Source: Knoellia locipacati | GTDB taxonomy: Bacteria > Actinomycetota > Actinomycetes > Actinomycetales > Dermatophilaceae | NCBI RefSeq assembly: GCF_007992835.1 | Contig: NZ_BKBA01000009.1 | Location: 62,001-126,000 of the forward strand | Length of the DNA: 64,000 bases | Reading direction: 5' to 3' | Shown: positions 25,262 through 39,900 of the stretch, piece by piece | Position numbering within the stretch: the first letter of the stretch is position 1 | How the letters are laid out: each line of letters begins with the position of its first letter | Notes under the pieces: model-generated | Database searches by the model: none | The model's input: only the letters and a program-made list of their open reading frames with translations | Told to the model about the DNA's origin: nothing | Program-made: the position numbers and the translations under genes

Positions 25262-25909
25262 TCAGAGACCGAAGCGCGACGCCTCGAAGGCGGCCACCGC
25301 CTCCGGCGTCCCGCTCACCTCGACGTCCGCGACGTTCCTGCGCCCGTATGCCGTGAGCAACAGCTCCAGCGGATCTCCCGTCACGACGACGGTCTCGTCC
25401 CCGCTGCCGACCCTGGTCGCCGGGCGCCGCGGCGCGTGGAGCTCGACGGCCGACGGGACGCGACGGAAGAGCAGCCGGGCCATCCGGGTCAGCAGGGACC
25501 ACACGGCGGCGTCGAGCTCCGGGGACACCTCACGCCGGGGACCGGGGGTGCCGTCGCCACGCAGGACGTCCTCGTGGTGGATGACCATCTCGGCGAGGTT
25601 GACGGCGTTGTCGACGACGGGGAGCTGGGCGGGGTGCCAGATCGGCGGGCCCGAGCGCACGGCCTCGACGAGGTCCGGCCACGGCTGGGCGGCGATCCTG
25701 GCCTGCTCGCGCTCGGTGCGGTCCTTGAGGAACGGGATCCAGATGCCCGACGCGACGTCGGGCCGTCCCTCGCGCACGACGAGGTGCGCCGCGAGGTCCC
25801 GGGAGGTCCACGGCATACAGAGCGTCGGGGCGTCGGGGCCGACGGCCTCGAAGGTCTCGCAGAGGTCGAGGCGCTCCCTGCGGGCGAGGGTTCCGGGGCT
25901 GTCGGTCAT
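25262..25909 (-). CDS. TIGR03085-family (DinB/maleylpyruvate-isomerase-like) protein, 215 aa
   Basis: The N-terminal helical bundle has [19 protein letters not shown] and [17 protein letters not shown]. This arrangement of histidines matches the metal-binding mycothiol-dependent/DinB-like fold. The protein resembles the uncharacterised actinobacterial family TIGR03085, whose genes are often found beside hisI. The ATG at 25909 has GAGG 7 nt upstream. It is convergent with hisF and divergent from hisI. Function is unknown; a role in thiol chemistry is only suggested by the fold. Confidence 0.75.
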   Translation of the reverse strand: MTDSPGTLARRERLDLCETFEAVGPDAPTLCMPWTSRDLAAHLVVREGRPDVASGIWIPFLKDRTEREQARIAAQPWPDLVEAVRSGPPIWHPAQLPVVDNAVNLAEMVIHHEDVLRGDGTPGPRREVSPELDAAVWSLLTRMARLLFRRVPSAVELHAPRRPATRVGSGDETVVVTGDPLELLLTAYGRRNVADVEVSGTPEAVAAFEASRFGL

Positions 25910-25945
25910 GGGCCCATCCTCGCGCCTCCGGGCCCGGGCGGCACA

Positions 25946-26317
25946 ATGGCGGTCGTGCCCGACCTCGACCCCACCGTCTCCAGCCGCCTCCGCTTCGACG
26001 ACTCCGGCCTCGTCGCCGCCATCGTCCAGCAGCACGACACTGGCGAGGTCCTCATGCTCGGCTGGATGGACGCCGAGGCGCTGCGCCGCACCCTCACCGA
26101 GGGACGCGTGACGTTCTGGTCGCGCAGCCGCCAGGAGTATTGGCGCAAGGGCGACACGTCCGGCCACGCGCAGTACGTCAAGTCGGTGGCCCTCGACTGC
26201 GACGGCGACGCGCTGCTCGTCCGCGTCGAGCAGGTGGGCGCCGCCTGCCACACCGGTGACCGCACCTGCTTCGACGCCGGGGCGCTCGAGGTCGTCGTCG
26301 GGGAGCCGGCCCCGTGA
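25946..26317 (+). CDS. hisI: Phosphoribosyl-AMP cyclohydrolase
   Basis: Third step of histidine synthesis. The 123-aa stand-alone HisI has [33 protein letters not shown] and the zinc-binding cysteines [18 protein letters not shown] followed by RTC. Two starts are possible. ATG 25946 is used here. GTG 25955 lies 7 nt after CACAAT and would fit leaderless transcription. The stop overlaps the trpE start (GTGA), joining histidine and tryptophan synthesis in one transcript. Confidence 0.95.
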   Translation: MAVVPDLDPTVSSRLRFDDSGLVAAIVQQHDTGEVLMLGWMDAEALRRTLTEGRVTFWSRSRQEYWRKGDTSGHAQYVKSVALDCDGDALLVRVEQVGAACHTGDRTCFDAGALEVVVGEPAP

Positions 26318-27894
26318 GCGCCGCGTCCCAGCCGCAGCCGACGCCGCAGCCGAGCCCCGACCTGTCCTTCGGGACGACCTGGCCCTCGCTCCCGCTCTTC
26401 TCCGTGCTCGCCGAGGGACGCAGGGTCATCCCCGTCGTGCGCCGGCTCATGGCCGACGCCGAGACGCCGGTCGGGCTGTACCGCAAGCTGGCGCAGAACC
26501 GGCCGGGCACCTTCCTGCTCGAGTCCGCCGAGCACGGCGGTGTCTGGAGCCGCTACTCGATCATCGGTGCGGCCAGTCGGGCCACGCTCACCGAGAAGGA
26601 CGGCGAGGTCCACTGGATCGGGGAGGCGCCCGTCGGGGCACCCACGACCGGTCCGGCCACCGACGCCCTGCGCGAGACCGTCGCCACGCTCGCGACCGAC
26701 CCGATCCCCGGGCTCCCGCCGCTCACCGGCGGCATGGTCGGGATGATCTCCTACGACGCCGTGCGCCGCTGGGAGAAGGTCCCGTCCATGACTCCGGACG
26801 TGCTGCACCTCCCCGAGGTCGCGATGATGCTCGCGACCGACCTCGCCGTGCTCGACCACGCCGACGGCTCGGTGCTGCTCATCGCCAACGCCGTGAACTA
26901 CGACGCCACCGACGAACGCGTCCAGGAGGCCTGGGCCGACGCCGTCGCCCGGCTCGACGCGATGACGCACGACCTCGCCGCCGGTGCCGAGAGCACGGTG
27001 TCCGTCGTCGACGGCCTCGCGGTCGACGAGGCCATGGAGGGCGTGAGCGCCAACCTCACCCGTGACGAGTACGAAGCCATGGTCGAGAGCGCCAAGGAGG
27101 ACATCCGCGCCGGCGAGGTGTTCCAGGTCGTTCTCTCGCAGCGGTTCTCGATGCCCTGCCCCGCCGACGCCCTCGACGTCTACCGCGCGCTGCGGGCGGG
27201 CAACCCCAGCCCCTACATGTACCTCTTCCGGTTCACGCGACCGGACGGGACGGCATACGACGTCGTCGGCAGCTCGCCGGAGGCGCTCGTCAAGGTGACC
27301 GGATCGCAGGCCATCACGCACCCCATCGCCGGGTCGCGGCCGCGTGGCAAGTCGCCCGAGGACGACGTGCGCCTCGCCGAGGACCTGCTCGCCGACCCCA
27401 AGGAGCGCTCCGAGCACGTCATGCTCGTCGACCTCGGCCGCAACGACCTCGGCCGCGTGTGCCGGCCGGGCACCGTCGACGTCGTCGAGTTCATGGACGT
27501 GCGCCGCTACAGCCACATCATGCACCTCGAGTCCACGGTCGTGGGGGAGCTGCGTGAGGGCGTGCGGGCCTACGACGTGCTCGTCTCGACCTTCCCCGCG
27601 GGCACGCTGTCGGGCGCGCCGAAGCCGAGGGCGCTGTCGCTCATCGAGGGCTACGAGCCGTCGCGGCGGGGGGTCTACGGCGGGGTCGTGGGCTACCTCG
27701 ACTTCCACGGCGACCTCGACATGGCCATCGCCATCCGCACCGCGCTGCTCGACGACGGCACCGCACACGTCCAGGCCGGCGCCGGCATCGTCGCCGACTC
27801 CGTGCCGCGCACGGAGCACGACGAGTGCGTCGCCAAGGCGACCGCCGCCCTGCGCGCCGTCGCGACCGCCTCGGCCCTGAGGAAGGTCCCGTGA
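26314..27894 (+). CDS. trpE: Anthranilate synthase component I
   Basis: Converts chorismate and glutamine-derived ammonia to anthranilate. The 526-aa protein has the N-terminal LLES motif (FLLESAEHG), part of the tryptophan feedback site in known TrpE proteins. It also has the chorismate-binding C-terminal part with [37 protein letters not shown] and [20 protein letters not shown] 26314 overlaps the hisI stop. No leader peptide or attenuator precedes it, because it is fused to hisI at the transcript level. The glutamine amidotransferase TrpG and TrpD are not in the window. Confidence 0.97.
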   Translation: MSAASQPQPTPQPSPDLSFGTTWPSLPLFSVLAEGRRVIPVVRRLMADAETPVGLYRKLAQNRPGTFLLESAEHGGVWSRYSIIGAASRATLTEKDGEVHWIGEAPVGAPTTGPATDALRETVATLATDPIPGLPPLTGGMVGMISYDAVRRWEKVPSMTPDVLHLPEVAMMLATDLAVLDHADGSVLLIANAVNYDATDERVQEAWADAVARLDAMTHDLAAGAESTVSVVDGLAVDEAMEGVSANLTRDEYEAMVESAKEDIRAGEVFQVVLSQRFSMPCPADALDVYRALRAGNPSPYMYLFRFTRPDGTAYDVVGSSPEALVKVTGSQAITHPIAGSRPRGKSPEDDVRLAEDLLADPKERSEHVMLVDLGRNDLGRVCRPGTVDVVEFMDVRRYSHIMHLESTVVGELREGVRAYDVLVSTFPAGTLSGAPKPRALSLIEGYEPSRRGVYGGVVGYLDFHGDLDMAIAIRTALLDDGTAHVQAGAGIVADSVPRTEHDECVAKATAALRAVATASALRKVP

Positions 27895-28463
27895 GCCTGC
27901 TGCGCCGCCGCGGCGTTCTCATCCTGCTCGTCGTCCTCGGCGCGCTCCTCGTCATCGTCACGGCCTCGCGCACGTGGCTCACCGGGTCCGTCGACGACGT
28001 CGTCCTCGGCCGGTCCTCGGTGTCGGCCTCGGGGTCGGAGGTCGCCGGTGGCGTCGTGGCCCTCGCGCTCGTCGTCGTCGCCGGCGCCGTCGCGTCGGCG
28101 ACCGCCGGCCCGCGAGCCCGCGTCGTCGCGCTCGTGCTCACCGGGCTGTCGGCCCTCGGCGGTGTCGCGATGGTCGCCCGCGTCCTGCTCGACCCCGACG
28201 GCTCCCTCGGACCGATCGCCGCCGCCAACGCCGGCCGGACGGGGTCCATCGAGACCCACGCCTCGGCCGGCGCCTGGCCGTGGGCCGCCGCTGCGGGTTT
28301 CGTGCTCGCCGGCCTCGCCCTGCTCGGTCTGGCACGGGCCCGGCGGGTGGCTCCCGGACTGTCCTCGCGCTACGACGCGCCGGGGCGCGCGCCCGAGAGC
28401 GACTGGGACCAGCTCAGCGCCGGTGAGGACCCGACCGATGTCGGTCCCGCGGGCCGAGAGTGA
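27891..28463 (+). CDS. Trp-operon-associated membrane protein (TIGR02234 type), 190 aa
   Basis: Four hydrophobic segments (VLILLVVLGALLVIVTAS, GGVVALALVVVAGAVA, VVALVLTGLSALGGVAMV, WAAAAGFVLAGLALLGL), with SRTWLTGS after the first and a polar acidic tail, match the actinobacterial membrane protein found between trpE and trpC. GTG 27891 overlaps the trpE stop. The family is conserved in Trp operons but its biochemical role is not known; transport or complex anchoring are guesses. Confidence 0.85.
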   Translation: MSLLRRRGVLILLVVLGALLVIVTASRTWLTGSVDDVVLGRSSVSASGSEVAGGVVALALVVVAGAVASATAGPRARVVALVLTGLSALGGVAMVARVLLDPDGSLGPIAAANAGRTGSIETHASAGAWPWAAAAGFVLAGLALLGLARARRVAPGLSSRYDAPGRAPESDWDQLSAGEDPTDVGPAGRE

Positions 28464-28504
28464 CAGAATGACGCGCGACCGCACCACTTCCGACGGAGGC
28501 ACCC

Positions 28505-28741
28505 ATGGCTGAATTCCACGACGACGACCACCACGGCAACAGCCTGGCTGCCTGGGTGATGGTCGGCATCGTGCTCCTCGCCACGGCCGTCATGTCGCTC
28601 GCCGTCGTCATCGCCAGCGTCGGCCTCTTCATCGCAGGCGTCGTGCTCACCGTCATCGGCCTCGTCGCCGGCAAGGTGCTGGCGCTCGCGGGCCACGGCG
28701 TCAACGGTGCCGTCGCACGCGCCGACACGAACCTCTCCTGA
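28505..28741 (+). CDS. HGxxPAAW-type small membrane protein, 78 aa
   Basis: A short protein with an acidic-His N-terminus ([14 protein letters not shown]), then two transmembrane helices. The motif HGNSLAAW corresponds to the HGxxPAAW signature of small proteins encoded in actinobacterial tryptophan operons, with Pro replaced by Leu. GGAGG sits 5 nt before the ATG. It is 10 nt upstream of trpC. Function is unknown. Confidence 0.8.
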   Translation: MAEFHDDDHHGNSLAAWVMVGIVLLATAVMSLAVVIASVGLFIAGVVLTVIGLVAGKVLALAGHGVNGAVARADTNLS

Positions 28742-28751
28742 GCCGGCGCAC

Positions 28752-29543
28752 ATGAGCACCGTGCTCGACGCCATCGTCGCCGGTGTGCGCGAGGACCTCG
28801 CCGTCCGCACCGAGCAGGTCAGCCAGTCCGACCTCGAGCGCCGCGTCGCCGACCTCCCGGCAGCCATCGACGCCGAGCAGCGCCTGCGCGCGCCGGGCCT
28901 GTCGCTCATCGCCGAGGTCAAGCGGGCGAGCCCGAGCAAGGGCCACCTCGCCGAGATCGCCGACCCGGCCTCGCTGGCCTCGACCTATGCCGACGCCGGG
29001 GCGACGGCGATCAGCGTCCTCACCGAGCAGCGGCGCTTCCACGGCACCCTCGCGGACCTCGACAGCGTGCGCGCGGCGGTCTCCGTCCCGGTGCTGCGCA
29101 AGGACTTCATGGTCACCGACTACCAGCTGTGGGAGGCGCGGGCGCACGGGGCGGACATCATCCTGCTCATCGTCGCCTCGCTCACCGACGACGAGCTCGC
29201 CCGCATGCACGCCCTCGCCCACGAGCTCGGCATGACCGCGCTCGTCGAGGTGCACGACGAGGGCGAGACCCAGCGTGCCGTCGACGCCGGCGCCTCCGTC
29301 ATCGGGGTCAACGCGCGCAACCTCAAGACCCTCGAGGTCCACCGCGACACCTTCTCGCGCCTCGTCCCGCTCATCCCGCCCGGTGTCGTCAAGGTCGCCG
29401 AGTCCGGCGTCGCGGGTGCCGCGGACGCAGCCCTGTATGCCGTACAGGGCGCCGACGCGGTCCTCGTCGGCGAGGCGCTCGTGAGCGGCGCCGACCCGGC
29501 TGCCGCCGTGCGCGAGATCGTCGCCGCGGGAGCAGGCTCATGA
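28752..29543 (+). CDS. trpC: Indole-3-glycerol-phosphate synthase
   Basis: Forms indole-3-glycerol phosphate in tryptophan synthesis. The 263-aa TIM barrel has [13 protein letters not shown] with the catalytic Lys, [23 protein letters not shown] and [10 protein letters not shown], all in the expected order. It is a monofunctional TrpC, not fused to TrpF. The ATG at 28752 is close behind the small membrane protein, and the stop overlaps trpB (ATGA). Confidence 0.97.
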   Translation: MSTVLDAIVAGVREDLAVRTEQVSQSDLERRVADLPAAIDAEQRLRAPGLSLIAEVKRASPSKGHLAEIADPASLASTYADAGATAISVLTEQRRFHGTLADLDSVRAAVSVPVLRKDFMVTDYQLWEARAHGADIILLIVASLTDDELARMHALAHELGMTALVEVHDEGETQRAVDAGASVIGVNARNLKTLEVHRDTFSRLVPLIPPGVVKVAESGVAGAADAALYAVQGADAVLVGEALVSGADPAAAVREIVAAGAGS

Positions 29544-30787
29544 CCGCCGGGCGGTTCGGCGCCTTCGGCGGCCGCTACGTCCCCGAGGCGCTCATCCCCG
29601 CGCTCGAGCAGCTCGACGAGGCGCGGACCACGGCGATGCAGGACCCGACGTTCCTCGCCGAGCTCGACCACCTGCACCGCACCTACACCGGTCGGCCGAG
29701 CATCATCACCGAGGTGCCGCGGTTCGCCGCCCACGCCGGCGGTGCGCGGATCATCCTCAAGCGCGAGGACCTCAACCACACCGGCTCGCACAAGATCAAC
29801 AACGTCATCGCCCAGGCGCTGCTCACCAAGCGCATGGGCAAGTCCCGCGTCATCGCGGAGACCGGCGCCGGCCAGCACGGCGTGGCCACCGCCACCGCCG
29901 CGGCCCTCATGGGGCTGTCCTGCCGCGTCTACATGGGCAAGGTCGACACCGAGCGCCAGGCGCTCAACGTCGCCCGCATGCGGATGCTCGGCGCCGAGGT
30001 CGTGGCCGTCGAGCACGGCAGCGCCACCCTCAAGGACGCCATCAACGAGGCCCTGCGCGACTGGGTCACCAACGTCGAGGACACCCACTACCTCATCGGC
30101 ACCGTCACGGGACCGCACCCGTTCCCCGAGATGGTCCGCGACTTCCACCGGATCATCGGTGTCGAGGCACGCGAGCAGGTCCTCGAGCTCACCGGCCGCC
30201 TCCCCGACGCCGTCGTCGCGTGCGTCGGTGGCGGGTCCAACGCGATGGGCATCTTCCACCGCTTCATCGAGGACGAGGGCGTCCGCCTCCTCGGCGTCGA
30301 GGCCGGGGGAGAGGGCCTCGAGGGCCGTCACGCGGCCCGCTTCGCCAGTGCCGTCCCCGGCGTCCTCCACGGTGCGATGAGCTACCTCATGCAGGACGAG
30401 GACGGCCAGACCATGGAGTCGCACTCGGTGTCCGCCGGTCTGGACTACCCGAGCGTCGGCCCGGAGCACGCCTTCCTGCGGGACTCCGGTCGCGCCGAGT
30501 ACGTCTACGCCACCGACGACCAGGCCATGGAGGCCTTCGCCCTGCTCTGCCGCACCGAGGGGATCATCCCGGCGATCGAGTCGGCGCACGCGCTGGCGGG
30601 CGCCCTCGTGCTCGGCCGTGAGCTCGGGCCCGACGGGATCATCCTCGTCAACCTCTCCGGTCGCGGCGACAAGGACATGCACACGGCCGCCGAGTGGTTC
30701 AGGCTCGTCGACGAGGACGAAGAGGTCGTCCCGTCCGGTGAGTCCGAGGACCCGCGGGCCACCGGCGACGGGCGGGCCCAGCTGTGA
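29540..30787 (+). CDS. trpB: Tryptophan synthase beta chain
   Basis: Joins indole and serine using pyridoxal phosphate. The 415-aa protein has [13 protein letters not shown], the PLP lysine in [11 protein letters not shown] (about residue 84), [18 protein letters not shown], and the phosphate-binding [12 protein letters not shown]. It overlaps trpC and trpA by 4 nt each, so synthesis of the alpha and beta subunits is coupled. The tail carries an extra ~20 acidic and polar residues. Confidence 0.98.
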   Translation: MTAGRFGAFGGRYVPEALIPALEQLDEARTTAMQDPTFLAELDHLHRTYTGRPSIITEVPRFAAHAGGARIILKREDLNHTGSHKINNVIAQALLTKRMGKSRVIAETGAGQHGVATATAAALMGLSCRVYMGKVDTERQALNVARMRMLGAEVVAVEHGSATLKDAINEALRDWVTNVEDTHYLIGTVTGPHPFPEMVRDFHRIIGVEAREQVLELTGRLPDAVVACVGGGSNAMGIFHRFIEDEGVRLLGVEAGGEGLEGRHAARFASAVPGVLHGAMSYLMQDEDGQTMESHSVSAGLDYPSVGPEHAFLRDSGRAEYVYATDDQAMEAFALLCRTEGIIPAIESAHALAGALVLGRELGPDGIILVNLSGRGDKDMHTAAEWFRLVDEDEEVVPSGESEDPRATGDGRAQL

Positions 30788-31596
30788 GCGCGGAGCTCGG
30801 TGTCTCCGACGTCCTCGCCCGCTGCCGGGCCGAGGGACGCGCCGCCCTCATCGGCTACCTCCCCGTCGGCTTCCCCGACGTCGAGGGCTCGATCCGCGCG
30901 ATGGTCGCCATGGTCGAGTCCGGCGTCGACATCGTCGAGGTCGGCCTGCCCTACTCGGACCCGCTCATGGACGGCCCCGTCATCCAGCACGCCGTGGAGG
31001 CGGCGCTGGAGGGAGGCACGCACGTCCTCGACGGCTTCCGCGCGACGCGGGCGATCCGCGACGCGGGCGCCCCTGCCCTCGTCATGAGCTACTGGAACCT
31101 CATCCTGCGGCGCGGTGTCGACCGGTATGCCGCAGAGCTCGCCGCCGCGGGTGGCGCCGGGCTCATCACCCCGGACCTCATCCCCGACGAGGCGGCCGAG
31201 TGGATCGCCGCGAGCGAGCGCGAGGGCCTCGACCGGGTCTTCCTCGTGGCGCCGAGCTCGACGCCCGAGCGCCTCTCCCGGGTCGCCGAGGCCTGCCGTG
31301 GCTTCGTCTACGCCGCGTCGACGATGGGGGTCACCGGCGAGCGCTCCAGCGTCGGGTCCTCGGCCCGCGACCTCGTCGAGCGGACCCGGTCCGTGACGGA
31401 CCTGCCCGTCTGCGTCGGTCTGGGTGTCTCGAACGGCGACCAGGCGGCCGAGCTGGCCCAGTACGCCGACGGGGTCATCGTCGGCACCGCCTTCGTGCGC
31501 GCACTCTCGGGTGACGGGGAACTCGAAGCCCGGCTCGACGCGTTGCGGGAGTTGACGGCCGACCTGGCCAGGGGAGTGAGGGAAGGAGCGCGGTGA
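30784..31596 (+). CDS. trpA: Tryptophan synthase alpha chain
   Basis: Cleaves indole-3-glycerol phosphate and channels indole to TrpB. The 270-aa TIM barrel has [10 protein letters not shown] and the catalytic Glu/Asp pair in [18 protein letters not shown], then [17 protein letters not shown] 30784 overlaps the trpB stop. The stop overlaps the GTG of the MauE-like gene, extending the operon into membrane-redox functions. Confidence 0.97.
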   Translation: MSAELGVSDVLARCRAEGRAALIGYLPVGFPDVEGSIRAMVAMVESGVDIVEVGLPYSDPLMDGPVIQHAVEAALEGGTHVLDGFRATRAIRDAGAPALVMSYWNLILRRGVDRYAAELAAAGGAGLITPDLIPDEAAEWIAASEREGLDRVFLVAPSSTPERLSRVAEACRGFVYAASTMGVTGERSSVGSSARDLVERTRSVTDLPVCVGLGVSNGDQAAELAQYADGVIVGTAFVRALSGDGELEARLDALRELTADLARGVREGAR

Positions 31597-32060
31597 GCAC
31601 GCGTGTCGCCGACGGACTCGGGTCGATCGCCCGTCTCGTCCTCGGCGCAGTGTTCCTCGTCGCCGGTGGCCTCAAGGTCACCACCCCCGAGGCGTCGGCC
31701 AAGGCCACGCAGGCCTACCAGGTCCTGCCGCACGACCTCGCCGCCCTCGTCGGCTACGCCCTCCCGACCATCGAGATCCTCCTCGGCCTGCTGCTCGTCC
31801 TCGGGCTGTTCACCCGCACCGCCGCCGCCCTGACGTCGCTGCTCCTCGTCGCCTTCGTCGCCGGCATCGCCCAGGCGTGGGCCCGCGGCCTCACCATCGA
31901 CTGCGGCTGCTTCGGCGGCGGCGGGACGGTGGCCGCGGACGAGACCTCGTACCTCCCGCGCATCCTCGAGGACCTCGGGATGCTCGCCTGCGGCCTGTGG
32001 CTCGCCCGCCGCCCCTCCTCCCTGCTGTCCCTCGACCGCGCGCTGTTCCGCGCCGCCTGA
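31593..32060 (+). CDS. MauE/DoxX-like membrane protein, 155 aa
   Basis: Four transmembrane segments. The second helix pair ends in LGLFTRTAAALTSLLLVAFV, and an extracytoplasmic loop holds IDCGCFGGGG, with two close cysteines. MauE/DoxX-family proteins with such Cys loops are linked to disulfide exchange across the membrane. A DsbA-like protein is encoded 38 nt downstream, which supports a redox pair in which this protein reoxidises or supplies electrons to it. The GTG overlaps the trpA stop. Confidence 0.8.
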   Translation: MSTRVADGLGSIARLVLGAVFLVAGGLKVTTPEASAKATQAYQVLPHDLAALVGYALPTIEILLGLLLVLGLFTRTAAALTSLLLVAFVAGIAQAWARGLTIDCGCFGGGGTVAADETSYLPRILEDLGMLACGLWLARRPSSLLSLDRALFRAA

Positions 32061-32098
32061 CCGAACCTCCCCACCCGCCCACCAGGAGACCGAGCACC

Positions 32099-32866
32099 AT
32101 GGCCCAGAAGCCCACACCGCGCAGCGCCCGACAGGCGAAGATCGACGCGGTCCGCAAGGACGGTGGCGGGGGAGCGAACCGGATCGTCGTCGGCGCGGTC
32201 GTCGCGATCGTCGCGATCATCGCCGTCGTCGGTGGCGTCGTCGTCGCGGAGCGCAACAAGACGGACCGGGTGGGGACGAGCACCGCCGTGCCCGCCGGCG
32301 CGGCAGGGATGGGTCAGGGCTTCGTCGCCAACGCGGACGCGACGCTCGTCGCAGGAGCCCCGACGCTCGACGTCTACGAGGACTTCCAGTGCCCCTCGTG
32401 CGCCCAGTTCGAGCACGTCATGGGTGCCACCGTCGCCGACCTCGCCACGCAGGGCAAGATCAAGCTCGTGTACCACCTCAAGACCTTCCTCGACGCCAAC
32501 CTCGGCACCACGCACTCGCTCACCATGGGCAACGCCGCCATGTGCGCCGCCGACGCCGGGAAGTTCCAGGCGTTCCACGACACCGTCTACGCCAACATGC
32601 CCGCCCAGGAGGGCGCGGGCTGGTCCACGGCCCAGGTCAAGGGCTTCGCCGAGCGCGCCGGCATCTCCGGGAGCGCGCTCGACACGTGGCAGGCGTGCGT
32701 CGACGACAAGAAGTACAACGCCTACGTCGAGTCCACCGAGGAGGCCTCGGGCAAGGCCGGCATCAACGCGACGCCGACCGTGGTCCTCGCCGGCACGAAG
32801 CTCGACTTCGACGCCGTGCCGGACCCCGCCGCCCTGACCGCCGCGATCGAGGCGGCCACCAAGTGA
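32099..32866 (+). CDS. Membrane-anchored DsbA/thioredoxin-fold protein, 255 aa
   Basis: A cytoplasmic basic N-terminus is followed by one transmembrane helix (IVVGAVVAIVAIIAVVGGVV). A DsbA-like (Thioredoxin_4) domain then carries the active site CPSC in VYEDFQCPSCAQFE, and the cis-Pro loop INATPTVVLAG lies near the C-terminus. It probably acts on extracytoplasmic disulfides. AGGAGA lies 9 nt upstream of the ATG. Neighbours are a MauE-like protein upstream and lgt downstream (overlap GTGA). Confidence 0.9.
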   Translation: MAQKPTPRSARQAKIDAVRKDGGGGANRIVVGAVVAIVAIIAVVGGVVVAERNKTDRVGTSTAVPAGAAGMGQGFVANADATLVAGAPTLDVYEDFQCPSCAQFEHVMGATVADLATQGKIKLVYHLKTFLDANLGTTHSLTMGNAAMCAADAGKFQAFHDTVYANMPAQEGAGWSTAQVKGFAERAGISGSALDTWQACVDDKKYNAYVESTEEASGKAGINATPTVVLAGTKLDFDAVPDPAALTAAIEAATK

Positions 32867-33723
32867 TCCCCGCCACCATCCCGAGTCCCACCGCGGGTGT
32901 CCTCCACCTCGGACCCCTGCCGATCCGCGGCTACGCCCTCTGCATCCTGCTCGGCATCGTCGTGGCGGTCTGGCTGACCGAGCGCCGGATGCGCACCCGC
33001 GGAGGTGAGCCGGGACAGGTCATGGACGTCGCGGCATACGCCGTCGTGGCCGGCATCGTCGGTGGGCGGCTCTACCACGTCATCACGACGCCCGACCCCT
33101 ACTGGGGCGAGGGCGGGCACCCGCTCGACGCGTTCAAGATTTGGGAGGGCGGGCTCGGCATCTGGGGCGCCGTCGCCCTCGGCGCACTCGGCGCCTGGGT
33201 CGGCTGCCGTCGGGTCGGGGTGCGGTTCCTCGACTTCGCCGACGCCGCCGCCCCCGGGGTCGCCATCGCCCAGGGCATCGGCCGCTGGGGCAACTGGTTC
33301 AACAACGAGCTCTACGGCGGGCGCACGGACCTGCCGTGGGGCCTGACGATCCACCAGTGGGACAGCGGTGCGGGTCGGGCGGTGCGCGACGCCTCAGGTG
33401 ACCCGGTGGTCCTCGGCACCTTCCACCCGACGTTCCTCTACGAGTTCCTCTGGGTCATGCTCCTCGCGGCGGTGCTCCTGCTCGTGGACCGCCGGTGGTC
33501 CCTCGCGCGCGGCCAGCTGTTCGGCCTCTACATCGCCGGCTACCCGATCGGCCGGATCATCATCGAGAAGATGCGCACCGACGAGGCCGAGCTCATCCTC
33601 GGCCAGCGGCTCAACGTCTGGACGAGCATCATCGTCTTCCTCATCGGGGTGGCAGTCTTCGTCCACACGGGTCGGCGCGGTCGCAGGACCCGCGAGGTCG
33701 AGCCCGAGACATCCACGATGTGA
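32863..33723 (+). CDS. lgt: Prolipoprotein diacylglyceryl transferase
   Basis: Adds diacylglycerol to the lipobox cysteine of lipoproteins. The 286-aa protein has about seven transmembrane helices and the family signature GRWGNWFNNELYGG. It also has GGRLYHVIT and the C-terminal YPIGRIIIEKMRTDE. The trpA-to-lgt neighbourhood is typical of actinobacteria, although here two redox genes separate them. The GTG at 32863 overlaps the DsbA-like gene. Confidence 0.97.
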   Translation: MIPATIPSPTAGVLHLGPLPIRGYALCILLGIVVAVWLTERRMRTRGGEPGQVMDVAAYAVVAGIVGGRLYHVITTPDPYWGEGGHPLDAFKIWEGGLGIWGAVALGALGAWVGCRRVGVRFLDFADAAAPGVAIAQGIGRWGNWFNNELYGGRTDLPWGLTIHQWDSGAGRAVRDASGDPVVLGTFHPTFLYEFLWVMLLAAVLLLVDRRWSLARGQLFGLYIAGYPIGRIIIEKMRTDEAELILGQRLNVWTSIIVFLIGVAVFVHTGRRGRRTREVEPETSTM

Positions 33724-33757
33724 GATTTGCCGCTCGCAGTGCAAGACGCTTGTGGGC

Positions 33758-33763
33758 TAGCAT
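33758..33763 (+). promoter_or_regulatory. Possible -10 box (TAGCAT) for gltBD
   Basis: TAGCAT lies in the 137-bp gap before gltB and would give a leader of about 90 nt. No clear -35 is visible. It is the best TAnnnT match in the gap. Confidence 0.35.
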
Positions 33764-33860
33764 CCGTCTCACGTGGCCACCGCTGTCCGCGTCCGATGAC
33801 CTCCTGTGCCCGGACACCCCGTGTTTCGAGCCCCCGACTCCCTGAGGACGGTGACCCGAC

Positions 33861-38397
<4,537 letters not shown>

Positions 38398-38405
<8 letters not shown>

Positions 38406-39858
38406 CCCCCAAGGCTTTCTCAAGACCCGTGAGCGCGAGCTCCCTGCCCGCCGCCCCGTGCCGGTCCGCATCAAGGACTGGCGCGAGGTCTACGAGGAGC
38501 AGGAGCTCGGGCAGCTCCAGCGCCAGGCCGGCCGCTGCATGGACTGCGGGATCCCGTTCTGCCACAGCGGCTGTCCGCTGGGCAACCTCATCCCCGAGTG
38601 GAACGACCTCGCGTGGAAGGGCGACTGGCGCTCGGCGATCGAGCGGCTGCACGCCACGAACAACTTCCCGGAGTTCACCGGCCGGCTCTGCCCGGCACCC
38701 TGCGAGACCGCCTGCGTGCTCGGCATCAACCAGCCGGCGGTGACGATCAAGCAGGTCGAGGTGACGACGATCGAGAAGGCCTTCGCCGACGGTGGGGTCT
38801 CGCCCCGCCCGCCGGAGCGCCTCTCCGGCAAGACCGTGGCCGTCGTCGGCTCCGGTCCGGCCGGTCTGGCCGCCGCGCAGCAGCTGACCCGCGCCGGCCA
38901 CACCGTCGCGGTCTACGAGCGCGCCGACCGCCCTGGTGGCCTGCTCCGCTACGGCATCCCCGAGTTCAAGATGGAGAAGTCGGTCCTCGACCGCCGTCTC
39001 CAGCAGATGCAGTCCGAGGGCACCCGCTTCCGCAGCTCGGTCGACGTCGGCAACGACGTCACCTGGGAGCAGCTCAAGGCCCGCTACGACGCCGTCGTCA
39101 TCGCCATGGGCGCGACGGTCCCGCGTGACCTCGAGGTCCCCGGACGACAGATCGAGGGGGTCATGCAGGCGATGGACTTCCTGCCCCCGGCCAACCGGGT
39201 CGCCATCGGCGAGAGCGTCGACGGCCAGGTCACGGCCGAGGGCAAGGACGTCATCGTCATCGGTGGCGGTGACACCGGCGCCGACTGCATCGGCACCTCG
39301 CACCGGCAGGGCGCGCGCTCGGTCACCAGCCTGGAGATCATGCCGCAGCCGGGGGAGGAGCGCGCCGCGGGACAGCCGTGGCCGACCTACCCGATGACGT
39401 TCCGGGTCGCCTCCGCGCACGAGGAGGGCGGTGACCGCCTGTATGCCGTGAGCACCCAGGAGATCCTGTCCGACGACGAAGGGCAGGTCAGCGGCCTGCG
39501 CATCCACGAGGTGCGACGCGGCGAGACCGGCTTCGAGACCGTCGAGGGCACCGAGCGGGTCATCCCCGCGCAGCTCGTGCTCCTCGCCATGGGCTTCCTC
39601 GGGCCGCAGACCGAGTCCCTCGTCGCCCAGCTGGGCGTCGAGCTCGACGAGCGCTCCAACGTCCGTCGCGGCTCGGACTACATGTCGAGCGTGCCGGGCG
39701 TCTTCGTCGCCGGCGACGCCGGACGCGGTCAGTCGCTCATCGTCTGGGCCATCGCCGAGGGTCGGGCTGCGGCGCACCACGTCGACGCCTGGCTGTCGGG
39801 CAAGCCCTCCCGGCTGCCCCGTCCGGTCAACCCCACGGACCGTCCTCTCACGGTGTGA
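38398..39858 (+). CDS. gltD: Glutamate synthase (NADPH), small subunit
   Basis: Passes electrons from NADPH through FAD and 4Fe-4S clusters to GltB. The 486-aa protein has the N-terminal cysteine clusters [17 protein letters not shown] and CPAPCETAC. It has the FAD-binding [13 protein letters not shown], the NADPH-binding [13 protein letters not shown], and the C-terminal [17 protein letters not shown]. The GTG start overlaps the gltB stop, giving paired translation of the two subunits. Confidence 0.98.
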
Positions 39859-39888
39859 CCCGCGTCACCGCGTAAACGGTTGCCTCGA

Positions 39889-39894
39889 TAGGCT
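39889..39894 (+). promoter_or_regulatory. Leaderless -10 box (TAGGCT) for pyk
   Basis: TAGGCT ends 6 nt before the pyk ATG at 39901, with no ribosome-binding site between. Confidence 0.55.
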
Positions 39895-39900
39895 GGCGGC

